Assembly (NCBI RefSeq): GCF_014206815.1
Contig: NZ_JACHNP010000002.1
Location: 1 to 64,000 of the forward strand
DNA: 64,000 nucleotides
Direction: 5' to 3'
Source of the DNA: Xanthomonas sp. F10
Lineage (GTDB): Bacteria; Pseudomonadota; Gammaproteobacteria; Xanthomonadales; Xanthomonadaceae
Below, in pieces: positions 47,156-55,927 of the stretch. Numbering within the stretch: position 1 is the stretch's first letter; every line of letters begins with the position of its first letter. The notes beneath the pieces were generated by a model. It was not told the DNA's origin and made no database searches. It saw only the letters and a program-made list of their open reading frames with translations. A program made the translations under genes and the position numbers.

Positions 47156-47880
47156 GTTGCTCCGGCTGTTGCTGTTGTTTTGGCTTTTGACTTACCGGGT
47201 TCCCTTCCGAAGCGGCGAACCAGGCGGGAAACACCCGAAGGGCGGCGCACAGGGATGTGCGCCGTCCGCGGCAGGGGCAGGATGCCCCTTCCGCGGATCC
47301 CGTCTGGTTCGCGGACCCGGAGCGCGCAGCGCGGAGGGCGCGTAGGCAGGGCGCGCTTTCTTTTGGTTACCTTTTCTTTGCGCGAGCAAAGAAAAGTAAC
47401 TCGCCCGAAAGGGCGAAAGCCTTTAAAGCTTTTGCTGTTGCTACTGCTATTGATTGAAGTTGGTCTGTCGGACGAGAAAATCTGTAGGAGCGGCTTTAGC
47501 CGCGACAGCATCACCGAGTACGTCGGTCGCGGCTGAAGCCGCTCCTACAATCTAGCGGTCGCCGCTGAGCAGCAAGTGCAAGAGCAAAGCTTTCGCCTTG
47601 CGGCGAGTTACTTTTCTTTGCTTGTGCAAAGAAAAGTAACCAAAAGAAGCGCTTTACCACAGCCGAAGGCTGGTCAAGCACACCCTGCCTCGCGCCCTCC
47701 GCGCTGACGCGCTCCGGGTCCGCGTCCAGCCCGGGGATTCGCGGAAGGGGCATCCTGCCCCTGCCGCGAACGGCGCACGTCCATGTGCGCCGCCCCTTCG
47801 GGGTTTTTCCCCGGGCTGGCCGCCGCTTCGGAAGGGGACCCGGTAAGTCAAAAGCAACAGCAACAGCCGAAGCAACAGCA
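47156..47880. repeat. Long imperfect inverted repeat around a REP
   Basis: The left arm (about 47156-47432) and right arm (about 47577-47880) are inverted copies. Shared stretches include CTTTTGACTTACCGGGT, GGCAGGGGCAGGATGCCCCT, CTTCCGAAGCGGCG and CTTTTCTTTG...CAAAGAAAAGTAACTCGCC. Each arm also has its own hairpin (CTTTTCTTTG and CAAAGAAAAG around a short loop). A transposase is absent. It could be two copies of an intergenic repeat family that landed in opposite orientations, or a MITE-like unit. Confidence 0.75.
47483..47549. repeat. REP-like palindrome, copy 4 of 4
   Basis: TGTAGGAGCGGCTTTAGCCG and its inverse complement, with one mismatch (T for C) from the other copies. It lies between the two arms of the long inverted repeat. 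Confidence 0.85.
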
Positions 47881-47963
47881 AATGCACTCCACGGCGGTGC
47901 GCTTGTGCGCAATGCGTGAGACGCAGCGGCCCTGCGCCGTCCTCCAGCCCGCATCCAATGACG

Positions 47964-49052
47964 CTAGCGATCCAATAGCGGCCGCGACACCGAATCGCGT
48001 GTGATCAAGCGGTGCGGCACCACGTGATTGACGCTGACGCGCTCCGCCCCGGCGGCCTGCCGGATCTCGCGTAACAGGAGGTCGATGGCGGCATCGGTCA
48101 TGTCCGCCACCGGCTGATGGATGGTGGTCAGCTCCGGCCACACCATCGTCGATGCCGACGTGTCGTCGAACCCCACCACCGACAGATCCTCCGGCACCTT
48201 CAGGCGCCGGCGATGCGCCACCGACACCACCGCCGAAGCCATGTCGTCGTTGCTTGCGAAAATCGCGCTGGGGCGCGGCTGCAGCGCCAAGAGCCGCTCG
48301 GCCGCCTCCAATCCGGCGCGATAGGTGAAGTCGCCGGCCTGCACCAGTGCGGCGTCGTAGCCGATGCCCGCCTCCGCCAGGGCATCGCGGTAGCCCTGCC
48401 AGCGGTGCGCGCTGGCGGTCTGGTTCGGGTCGCCGGTGATGTAGCCGATGCGGGTGTGCCCGTGCGCGATCAGATGCGAGACCATGTCGTGGCTGGCGCG
48501 GCGGTCATCGATGCGCACGCAGGAGACCTTGTCGCTGAACCGGCTGGACGCGATGGCGACGACCGGAATCCCGGCCTCGACGAAAGCACCGACGATGGCC
48601 TTCGATTCGCATAGCGGCGGCGGCAGGATCACCCCCGCCACGCTGTTGCAGAGCGTCTGCGCGGCAGCGCGGCGTGCCCGCGGACCCAGGCCATCCCAGG
48701 TCGCGATCACCAGTTGCGCCGCTGCACGGGTGGACCCGCGCAGTGCCCCGACCAGCAGTTCGCGCAGATAGCTGGAGCTGGGATTGGTGTAGATCAACGC
48801 GATGCACAGGTGCTGCGCCGCGGCGAGGGCGCTGGCGGCCGGGTTGGGCCGGTAGTCCAGGGCGCGCACGCTGCGCATCACCCGCTCGCGGGTGCTCTCG
48901 CGCACGCCGGCATGGCCATGGGTGACGCGCGAGACGGTCATGGGCGAGACGCCGGCATGCGCCGCCACGTCGTCGATGGTGATGGTGCTCGCTTTTCGAC
49001 GCAGCGTTTTGGGGGTGCTCTTCAAGGAATGCGTTCCTTTGTTGCGACGCAT
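47964..49052 (-). CDS. LacI family transcriptional regulator
   Basis: A 362-residue repressor-type regulator. The N-terminal helix-turn-helix is [20 protein letters not shown], the hinge region is PNPAASALAAA, and the rest is a periplasmic-binding-protein fold ([36 protein letters not shown]). It is divergent from the TonB receptor, with the palindrome TGATAGCGCTATCA between them, which I infer is its binding site. It is paralogous to the regulator at 61426-62484; both share [19 protein letters not shown] and ILPPPLCES. The start at 49052 lacks a clear Shine-Dalgarno; a TTG at 49112 would lie inside the operator. Confidence 0.92.
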   Translation of the reverse strand: MRRNKGTHSLKSTPKTLRRKASTITIDDVAAHAGVSPMTVSRVTHGHAGVRESTRERVMRSVRALDYRPNPAASALAAAQHLCIALIYTNPSSSYLRELLVGALRGSTRAAAQLVIATWDGLGPRARRAAAQTLCNSVAGVILPPPLCESKAIVGAFVEAGIPVVAIASSRFSDKVSCVRIDDRRASHDMVSHLIAHGHTRIGYITGDPNQTASAHRWQGYRDALAEAGIGYDAALVQAGDFTYRAGLEAAERLLALQPRPSAIFASNDDMASAVVSVAHRRRLKVPEDLSVVGFDDTSASTMVWPELTTIHQPVADMTDAAIDLLLREIRQAAGAERVSVNHVVPHRLITRDSVSRPLLDR

Positions 49053-49097
49053 GATGACAAGCGATATCGGGGGTGCGTAGTCTGCGCCGTGACGTGA

Positions 49098-49111
49098 TGA
49101 TAGCGCTATCA
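49098..49111. promoter_or_regulatory. Perfect palindromic operator between the LacI and TonB-receptor genes
   Basis: TGATAGCGCTATCA is a perfect 14-bp palindrome with an AGCGCT core, as in the Xanthomonas xyl-box TGGTAGCGCTAACA (as I recall it from published work; 12 of 14 match). It lies 46 bp upstream of the LacI start and 234 bp before the TonB-receptor start, suited to auto- and cross-repression. Confidence 0.75.
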
Positions 49112-49345
49112 ATTAGCGGCAGTCGGGCTCGGGGGGAGCCTTTATCGCGCGTCGTCTGGCAATCCTGAAACGGAGTTTTGAGTCGCAGCGACCGCACAGC
49201 GCGCTGCGATGTTCGGCGTGGAAGACGGGCATCGCCCGTGCGTGCCTCTTTGGGGGAGGGGCGGTACATCCATCGATCGCATGTCAGAGGGGAGAGTCAT
49301 GAGCGCTTCTATGTTTCGTCGTCTGCCAGTCCTGAGGGCTCGTCC

Positions 49346-52300
49346 ATGAGCCGGGCGCTGGCGAAGTTCAAATCCAGGGCCATGTTCACGTTCGTCGGCG
49401 GCGTGCTGGTCATCAATCCCGCCTTCGCACAGGACGCGTCGACGCCGGCGCCGGCACCGCCCGCCCAGCAGCAGGCCCAGAGCAGCCCGACCCAACTGGA
49501 CACCGTCCAGGTCACCGGCCTGCGCAACAGCCTCAGCCAGGCGATGGACATCAAGCGCGACGCCGCCGGCGTGGTGGATGCCATCAGTGCCGAGGACATC
49601 GGCAAGTTCCCGGACACCAACCTGGCCGAGTCCCTGCAGCGCATCACCGGCATCTCCATCGAGCGGCGCGATGGCGAAGGCGCGCAGGTCACCGCGCGCG
49701 GCTTCGGCCCGCAGTTCAACATGGTGACGCTCAACGGGCGGCAGATGCCGGGCGCCGATGCGTTCGGCGCCGCCGGGCAGGTCGCCATCGGCGGCGTCGA
49801 CGGCGGCACCCGCGCCTTCAACTTCGCCCAGTTGGCCGCCGAGGCGATCAACGGCATCGAGGTCTACAAGACCAGCCAGGCCAACGTGCCCAGCGGCGGC
49901 ATCGGCGCCACCATCAACATCCTGACCTCGCGTCCGTTCGACCATCAGGGCATCGTCGCCAGTGCCGGCGCCAAGGCGGTTTCGGACCGCAGCCAGCCGT
50001 TCGACAACGACCTGACCCCGGAACTGTCCGGCATCTTCAGCTACAGCAATCCGGACAAGACCTTCGGCGTCGGCGTCAGCGCGAGCTACCAGAAGCGCAA
50101 GGGCGGCTCGGTGCAGGCCACCGAGAACTACTGGAACGTGCAGCCGTGGACCGGCTCGATGCCCGGCAACCCGACCGTGGTCAACGCGCCGCAGATCGGT
50201 GCGCTGTACGCGCGCCCGAACGACCTGCGCTATGCGTTCTCCGAGTTCGAACGCGAGCGCGTCAACGGCCAGGCGGTGCTGCAGTTCGCGCCCACCGACA
50301 GCCTGACCCTGACCCTGGACTACACCTACTCGACCAACGAGATCACCGAGAATCGTGGCGAGCAGGGCATGTGGCTGCAGAACAGCAACTACACCGACGT
50401 GACCTTCGACACCAGCGGCGCGGTGGCCGTGCCGACCTACATCCGCGAAATCGCCGGCACCAAGGATTTCGGCCTCGAGCAGCAACGCAGCATGCAGAAG
50501 TACAAGCTGGGCTCGCTCGGCCTGAACGCGGTGTGGAACGTGACCGACCGGCTCAAGCTGAGCTTCGACGCGCACGACTCGAAGAACGAAAGCCGCCCCA
50601 ACGATCCGCTGACCGGCGGCGGTTCTCTCTTCATGAGCATCGCCGGCACCAACAACTGCACCACCGGCCCGCACTGCGGCGGCTCCTGGGTGCAGGAGTT
50701 GAACTTCAACAACGGCCTGCCGATCGGCACCCAGGTGTGGTATCCGAGCGACGCCGCTGCCGCGGCCAACGTCAACGGCGTGGTCAACCCGGGCTTCGTG
50801 CCGGGCGAGATCGGCACGCAGGTGCTGCGCGTCAACTCGCAGAGCCAGATCAGCCAGATCAAGCAGGCGCGCGTGGACGGCGAGTGGAGCTTCGACCAGG
50901 GCCGCTTCCAGTTCGGCGTGGACAGCAGCAAGTCGACCACCCACCGCATCCAGGCCGCCGAGGCGTATTCCACCCTGGGCGACTGGGGCGTGGCCAATGT
51001 CGACCGCGATACCGCCGGCGGGCTGATGAACCTGATGCAGCCGGTCAACATCATCGGCCTGTTCGACGACTACGGCGGCACCAGTTGGCCCGCATGGCGG
51101 GGCGATGCCGGCCGGCTCGCGGAATGGGCAGCCGGCCAGTACGGCGTCGGCCTGGGCGTGAGCCCGCAGCGCGCCGCCGACAATTTCGTGGAGGAGAAGA
51201 CCCGCTCGGCGTACTTCCAGGTGGAACTGGATGGCGAGTTGGCCGGTCGGCGTACCAATACGCGGTTGGGCGTGCGCTACGAAACCACCGACGTGGTCTC
51301 GACCTCGGTCATCGCCACCCCGGAAGCGATCGAGTGGCAGTCCAACAACGACTTCCGCGTGGTGCTGTCCAACGCGCAGCAACCCTTCAGCGAAAAGACC
51401 ACCTACAGCTACATCCTGCCCAACCTCGATTTCAGCATCGACCTCACCGACACGCTGAAGGGCCGCGTCTCGTTCGGCAAGAGCATCGCGCGCGCGCCGA
51501 TCGGCAACCTCTATGCCGGCCCCGGGGCGCAGCAGCCGTTCGGCTCGGTGCTGATCGACCCGTCCTCGCGGGCCAGCGGCACCGCGCAGAACCCGGCGCT
51601 GAAGCCGCTGGAGTCCGACAACCTCGACCTGGCGCTGGAGTGGTACTTCGCCGACGCGAGTTACCTGTCGGTGACCTACTGGAACAAGTCGGTCAACAAC
51701 TTCATCGGCAACACCGTGGTGCAGGAGAATCTGTACGGCCTGCGCGATCCGACCTCCGGCCCGGACGCGAGGACGGCACTGGCCTTCCTCACCAGCGGTG
51801 CCTGTCTCGCCCAGGTCGGCCCGGCCAACGCAGCGGCCTGCTCGGCCAACGATACCTCGCTGTTCACCGCGCTGGCCCTGCTGCGCAACAATCCGGCCGG
51901 CCTGGCCGCCTACAACGGCACCGGCGCGCAGGTGCTGGCGACCGAAGCGGCCTACGATCTCTACGGCGAGGCCGACGACCCGCTGTACGAGTTCAACGTC
52001 AACCGCCCGATCAACCAGAACCAGGCCAAGCTGCACGGCTGGGAACTCGGCGGGCAGTACTTCTTCGGCGACACCGGGTTCGGCGTCCTCGCCAACTACA
52101 CCATCGTCAAGGGCGACGTGGGCTACGACAACGGCGGCGATCCGGGCATCGACCAGTTCGCGCTCACCGGCCTGAGCGACACCGCCAATGCGGTGCTGAT
52201 GTACGAGAAGTACGGCTGGTCGGTACGCCTGGCCTGGAACTGGCGCGACCAGTACCTGATCCTGGCCAACCAGGGCACCAGCCGCAATCCGTACTATGTG

Positions 52301-52483
52301 GAACCCTACGAACAGTGGGACCTCAGCGTGAACTACACGTTGAACGACAACTGGTCGTTCGGCCTGGAAGCGATCAACCTGACCGGCGAGGACGTGCGCT
52401 GGCGCTCGCGTACCTCGCAGATGATCGTGAAGCTGGCCGACCAGAGTCCGCGCTACATGCTGGGCGTTCGCTACAGGTTCTGA
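49346..52483 (+). CDS. TonB-dependent receptor of the xylose/xylan locus
   Basis: A 1045-residue outer-membrane active transporter. It has a signal peptide (MSRALAKFKSRAMFTFVGGV to AFAQD), a TonB box (LDTVQVTG at residues 51-58), a plug domain (about 65-190) with IGKFPDTNLAESLQRITGIS and ERRDGEGAQVTARGFGPQFN, and a 22-strand barrel ending in YMLGVRYRF. ATG 49346 follows GAGGG; a longer in-frame start would lose the signal peptide. The plug is of the IroN/FepA-like carbohydrate type common in Xanthomonas, where TBDRs import plant oligosaccharides. Xylo-oligosaccharides or substituted ones are the inferred ligand, from the genes behind it. Confidence 0.95.
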   Translation: MSRALAKFKSRAMFTFVGGVLVINPAFAQDASTPAPAPPAQQQAQSSPTQLDTVQVTGLRNSLSQAMDIKRDAAGVVDAISAEDIGKFPDTNLAESLQRITGISIERRDGEGAQVTARGFGPQFNMVTLNGRQMPGADAFGAAGQVAIGGVDGGTRAFNFAQLAAEAINGIEVYKTSQANVPSGGIGATINILTSRPFDHQGIVASAGAKAVSDRSQPFDNDLTPELSGIFSYSNPDKTFGVGVSASYQKRKGGSVQATENYWNVQPWTGSMPGNPTVVNAPQIGALYARPNDLRYAFSEFERERVNGQAVLQFAPTDSLTLTLDYTYSTNEITENRGEQGMWLQNSNYTDVTFDTSGAVAVPTYIREIAGTKDFGLEQQRSMQKYKLGSLGLNAVWNVTDRLKLSFDAHDSKNESRPNDPLTGGGSLFMSIAGTNNCTTGPHCGGSWVQELNFNNGLPIGTQVWYPSDAAAAANVNGVVNPGFVPGEIGTQVLRVNSQSQISQIKQARVDGEWSFDQGRFQFGVDSSKSTTHRIQAAEAYSTLGDWGVANVDRDTAGGLMNLMQPVNIIGLFDDYGGTSWPAWRGDAGRLAEWAAGQYGVGLGVSPQRAADNFVEEKTRSAYFQVELDGELAGRRTNTRLGVRYETTDVVSTSVIATPEAIEWQSNNDFRVVLSNAQQPFSEKTTYSYILPNLDFSIDLTDTLKGRVSFGKSIARAPIGNLYAGPGAQQPFGSVLIDPSSRASGTAQNPALKPLESDNLDLALEWYFADASYLSVTYWNKSVNNFIGNTVVQENLYGLRDPTSGPDARTALAFLTSGACLAQVGPANAAACSANDTSLFTALALLRNNPAGLAAYNGTGAQVLATEAAYDLYGEADDPLYEFNVNRPINQNQAKLHGWELGGQYFFGDTGFGVLANYTIVKGDVGYDNGGDPGIDQFALTGLSDTANAVLMYEKYGWSVRLAWNWRDQYLILANQGTSRNPYYVEPYEQWDLSVNYTLNDNWSFGLEAINLTGEDVRWRSRTSQMIVKLADQSPRYMLGVRYRF

Positions 52484-52578
52484 AGAAGGCGAGGAGCTTC
52501 TCTTCGCGTGTCGCCACGGACGCCGTCGCTGTCGCGGCGGCGCTCCGTGCCAGGCTGCAACCGGGAGTGCGCAACACG

Positions 52579-53337
52579 ATGCCGCGTTACGAAATGCTCA
52601 ACAACATCGCGCACCGCGACCTGCGCGTGGCCACCGACTTCGGGCCGGAGTTCGGCGACGCGGTGGGCATGGTGCCGGCCTATCCGAGCGAGTTCGCCGA
52701 GCTGCAGCGGGAATATCCGCTCTTCCTGCGCAAGGATCCGGCGACCGGCGCGTGGCAGTCGGTGGTGTTGCTGGGGTTCGAGCAGCACGAGAACCTGTTC
52801 CTGCAGGAGCGGCGCTGGGCGGCCTCGTATCTGCCCGGGGCTGCCGCCAAGGGGCCGTTCCTGATCGGCTTCCAGGAGCAGCGGATCGATGGCGTGCTCA
52901 CCCAGGAGGCGGTTTTGCACGTGGACATGGAGCATCCGCGGGTGACCGCGATGCAGGGCGAGCCGGTGTTCTTGCCGCAAGGGGGTAACACCGCCTATCT
53001 CGACCACATCACCACGGTGCTGCGCGGCATCCACGAGGGCCATGCCTTCGGCGCGGAGATGTTCGCCGCGCTCGATGCGCACGGACTGATCCAGCCGGTG
53101 ACGCTGGACGTGCAAGTCGATGCGCAGCATCGGGTCGGCGTCAGCGGCCTGCACGCGATCGACCGTGAGCGCCTGTCTCAGTTGGATGGCACCGCGCTGG
53201 CCGCGCTCAACCGCGCCGGCTATCTCGAAGGGGCGTTCCTGATGCTGGCGTCGCTGCACAACATGCGGCGGCTGATCGCCGAAAAGCAGCGACGCTTGCG
53301 ATTGCAGGATGCCGCCGTCGCGGCGGGCAGGAACTGA
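52579..53337 (+). CDS. SapC family protein
   Basis: A 252-residue soluble protein, MPRYEMLNNIAHRDLRVATD..., with the SapC landmarks VPAYPSEFAELQREYPLFLRK, VLLGFEQHENLFL and FLPQGGNTAYLDHI. SapC was named in Campylobacter S-layer work, but here the protein is of the kind found between TonB receptors and halogenase genes in Xanthomonas and Caulobacter. Its role is unknown. It lies 95 bp after the receptor and 2 bp before the cupin gene. Confidence 0.88.
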   Translation: MPRYEMLNNIAHRDLRVATDFGPEFGDAVGMVPAYPSEFAELQREYPLFLRKDPATGAWQSVVLLGFEQHENLFLQERRWAASYLPGAAAKGPFLIGFQEQRIDGVLTQEAVLHVDMEHPRVTAMQGEPVFLPQGGNTAYLDHITTVLRGIHEGHAFGAEMFAALDAHGLIQPVTLDVQVDAQHRVGVSGLHAIDRERLSQLDGTALAALNRAGYLEGAFLMLASLHNMRRLIAEKQRRLRLQDAAVAAGRN

Positions 53338-53339
53338 CC

Positions 53340-54359
53340 ATGCCGGACGGCGGGGCCATGCGGACACTGGAGGGCGTGCAGCCCACCGCGCTGCCAGTGC
53401 AGGACCTGGTGGCGGCCGGGGAGCCGGTGGTGTTGCGCGGCATCGCGCGCGACTGGGGGCTGGTCCAGGCCGGCTTGCGCTCCACGCAGGAGGCCCTGGC
53501 CTACCTGCGTGGTTTCGATGCGGGTGTGCCGGTTCCGTATTCCTTCGGCGAACCCGGGATCGAGGGGCGTCCGTTCTACAACGCCGATTTCACCCAGTTG
53601 AATGTCGAGGTCCGGCGTGGACCGCTCACGCAGGTGCTGGACGCGATCGCCGCCACCTTCGAGGATCCGCGGCCGCCCACCTACTATGTCGCGTCGCTGC
53701 CGATCGAGCGGGCGCTGCCGGGGTTCGCGCAGGCCAACGACGCCGGTCTGGCCGGTCAGGGCATCGATGCGCTGGCGAGCATCTGGATCGGCAACCGGGT
53801 GACGGCGTCCTGCCATTTCGACACGCCGGACAACCTGGCCTGCTGTGCCGTGGGCCGGCGCCGCTTCACCCTGTTTCCGCCGGAGCAGATCGACAACCTG
53901 TATCCGGGACCGCTGGACCCCACGCCGGGCGGGCAGGTGGTCAGCGTGGTGGACTTTGACCGCCCCGACTTCGCGCGGTATCCGCGCTTCCGCGATGCCC
54001 TGGCCAGCGCGCAGCACGTCGAGCTGGAGCCGGGCGATGCGCTGTTCATCCCGAGCATGTGGTGGCACCACGTGCGCAGCCTTGAGCCGTTCAACGTGCT
54101 GGTGAACTACTGGTGGCGCAGCGCGCCGGCGTTCCTGCCCTCGCCGCTGCCTGCGCTGCAGCACGCGATGTGGGCGCTGCGCGATCTGCCGGCGCGCGAG
54201 AAACAGGCGTGGGCGCAGATCTTCGATTACTACGTGTTCGGTCCGGGCGAACGCGCAGCGCAGCACCTGCCCGAGGCCGCGCGCGGCGAACTGGCGCCGT
54301 TCGACGAAACGCGTGCGCGCCGCGTGCGCGCGCAGTTGCTGGCGCGGCTCAACCGCTGA
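53340..54359 (+). CDS. Cupin-like (JmjC/Cupin_8) domain protein
   Basis: A 339-residue predicted Fe(II)/2-oxoglutarate-type oxygenase or cupin. The metal-binding HxD is in TASCHFDTPDNLACC and the distal His in MWWHHVRSLEP, in the order expected for Cupin_8/JmjC proteins; VVLRGIARDWG near the start is typical. It starts 2 bp after the SapC stop. The substrate is unknown; hydroxylation of a protein or small molecule is inferred from the family only. Confidence 0.88.
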   Translation: MPDGGAMRTLEGVQPTALPVQDLVAAGEPVVLRGIARDWGLVQAGLRSTQEALAYLRGFDAGVPVPYSFGEPGIEGRPFYNADFTQLNVEVRRGPLTQVLDAIAATFEDPRPPTYYVASLPIERALPGFAQANDAGLAGQGIDALASIWIGNRVTASCHFDTPDNLACCAVGRRRFTLFPPEQIDNLYPGPLDPTPGGQVVSVVDFDRPDFARYPRFRDALASAQHVELEPGDALFIPSMWWHHVRSLEPFNVLVNYWWRSAPAFLPSPLPALQHAMWALRDLPAREKQAWAQIFDYYVFGPGERAAQHLPEAARGELAPFDETRARRVRAQLLARLNR

Positions 54360-54372
54360 TGGGAGCATCGCC

Positions 54373-55902
54373 TTGAACCTGGCCACCACACCAGACGGAC
54401 GCATCCGCAAGGTCGTCATCGCCGGCGGCGGCACCGCCGGCTGGCTGGCAGGCTGCGCGCTGGCGCACCAGTTCCGCGATCGTTTGGACATCACCCTGGT
54501 GGAGTCCGAGCAGATCGGCACCGTGGGCGTGGGCGAGTCGACCGTGCCGCCGATCCGCATGTTCCACCGCTTCCTGCAGATCGACGAGCAGGAGTTCCTG
54601 CGCGCGGTGGCCGGCACCTTCAAGCTCTCGATTTCCTTCGAGCACTGGCGTCGCCCCGGCGATCGCTTCATCCATCCGTTCGGCACCATCGGGCAGGGCA
54701 CCTGGGCCACACCGTTCCATCATTTCTGGCTGGACAGCCTGCGCCGCGGCATGCCGTCGGACCTGGGCGATTACTGCCTGGAAAGCGTGGCCTCGCGTGC
54801 GGACCGGTTCTCGCTGGAGACGCAGCCGCAGGTCAACTACGCCTATCACTTCGACGCCGCGCTGTACGCGAAGTTCCTGCGCAAGAAGGCCGAAGGCTAT
54901 GGCCTGCGCCGGGTGGAAGGGCAGATCCGCGAGGTTCGGCAACATGCGCATGACGGCGCCATCGCGTCGCTGCTGCTGGACGACGGGCAGGTCATCGAGG
55001 GCGACCTGTTCATCGACTGCACCGGCTTCCGTGGCCTGCTGACCGAGCAGACCCTGCACACCGGCTACGAAGACTGGCGCGACTGGTTGCCCAGCGATCG
55101 CGCCGTGGCGGTGCAGACCGAGGCGGTCGCGCCGCCGGTGCCGTATACCCGTGCCATCGCGCACGAGGCCGGGTGGCGCTGGCATATCGCGCTCCAGCAC
55201 CGGGTCGGGTGCGGGCTGGTGTTCTCCAGCCGCCACATGTCCGACGACGAGGCGCACGCCAAGCTGCTGCGCGACGTCGACGGTCCGCCGCTGCGCGACC
55301 CGTGGCTGGTGCCGTTTCGCAGCGGGCGCAGGTTGCAGGCCTGGAACAAGAACGTGGTGGCGCTGGGCCTGGCCAGTGGCTTCATCGAGCCGCTGGAATC
55401 GACCAGCATCCACCTGACCATCAGCGCCGTGGTGCGCCTGATCCAGCTGTTTCCGAGCGACGGCATCAGTCCGGCGTCGGTGGAGCTGTACAACACGGTC
55501 AGCCGCCAGGAGATGGAGCACGTGCGCGACTTCATCATCCTGCATTACCACGCCACCCAGCGCGACGAGCCGATGTGGAAGGCATGCCGCGAGATGGCGC
55601 TGCCCGAGTCGCTGGCGATCCGGCTGCGCGCCTGGCGCGAACGTGCGCACGCCTGGCAGGACCCCGGCGAGCTGTTCCGCGTGGATTCCTGGACCAGCGT
55701 GTTGATGGGCCAGGGAGTCCAGCCCGGGCCGCCGCATCCGCTGGCCGCCGCCATCGGCGATGCGGATCTGCGCACGCTGCTGACGCGGATCCGGCAGCCG
55801 CTGCAGCAGGCCCGCGCGGCGATGCCCTCGCAGGCGGAGTTCATCGAGCGCTATTGCAAGGCGGCGCCGGACGTGTGGCAGCGGAGCGTTTCCCTGGCGT
55901 AG
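54373..55902 (+). CDS. Flavin-dependent tryptophan halogenase family protein
   Basis: A 509-residue FAD-dependent enzyme. The dinucleotide loop is VVIAGGGTAGWLAG; VGVGESTVPPI precedes GTFKLSISFEHW, the region where halogenases carry their catalytic lysine; and EAGWRWHIALQHRVGCG corresponds to the WxWxIP motif with the final Pro replaced by Ala. GLASGFIEPLESTSIHLT is the usual late motif. It begins with TTG 54373 behind GGGAG (no in-frame ATG nearby). Whether it halogenates anything is unproved; this subgroup always sits with SapC and TonB-receptor genes. Next gene, 63 bp on, is xylB. Confidence 0.9.
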   Translation: MNLATTPDGRIRKVVIAGGGTAGWLAGCALAHQFRDRLDITLVESEQIGTVGVGESTVPPIRMFHRFLQIDEQEFLRAVAGTFKLSISFEHWRRPGDRFIHPFGTIGQGTWATPFHHFWLDSLRRGMPSDLGDYCLESVASRADRFSLETQPQVNYAYHFDAALYAKFLRKKAEGYGLRRVEGQIREVRQHAHDGAIASLLLDDGQVIEGDLFIDCTGFRGLLTEQTLHTGYEDWRDWLPSDRAVAVQTEAVAPPVPYTRAIAHEAGWRWHIALQHRVGCGLVFSSRHMSDDEAHAKLLRDVDGPPLRDPWLVPFRSGRRLQAWNKNVVALGLASGFIEPLESTSIHLTISAVVRLIQLFPSDGISPASVELYNTVSRQEMEHVRDFIILHYHATQRDEPMWKACREMALPESLAIRLRAWRERAHAWQDPGELFRVDSWTSVLMGQGVQPGPPHPLAAAIGDADLRTLLTRIRQPLQQARAAMPSQAEFIERYCKAAPDVWQRSVSLA

Positions 55903-55927
55903 CGGGACGCACGCCGTCATCCAAAAA

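Larger units (their letters stand above)
46922..47963. other. 1-kb intergenic region of repeats
   Basis: No convincing gene. It includes a GTTGCC microsatellite (47136-47159), a long imperfect inverted repeat (47156-47880) and one REP. The open frames here translate into Arg/Pro-rich sequence with low complexity and coincide with the repeats, so I do not call them genes. Confidence 0.6.

Noticed and set aside
46907-47536. Open frames in the inverted-repeat region encoding Arg/Pro-rich proteins
   Set aside because: They follow the repeat sequence and also exist in the mirrored arm, so they come from the repeat rather than from a gene.
47136-47880. Possible CRISPR array
   Set aside because: Tandem units are 6 bp, and the rest is one inverted pair; there are no regular spacers and no cas genes.
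47156-47880. Insertion sequence
   Set aside because: No transposase frame fits between the arms (only 145 bp), and no target duplication is evident.
49142-52036. 964-codon minus-strand frame opposite the TonB receptor
   Set aside because: Same GC-shadow effect; the plus-strand receptor has a signal peptide, TonB box and barrel signature.
53340-55902. Antibiotic biosynthesis cluster based on the halogenase
   Set aside because: No peptide synthetase, polyketide synthase or tailoring genes are near; neighbours are sugar genes and a TonB receptor.
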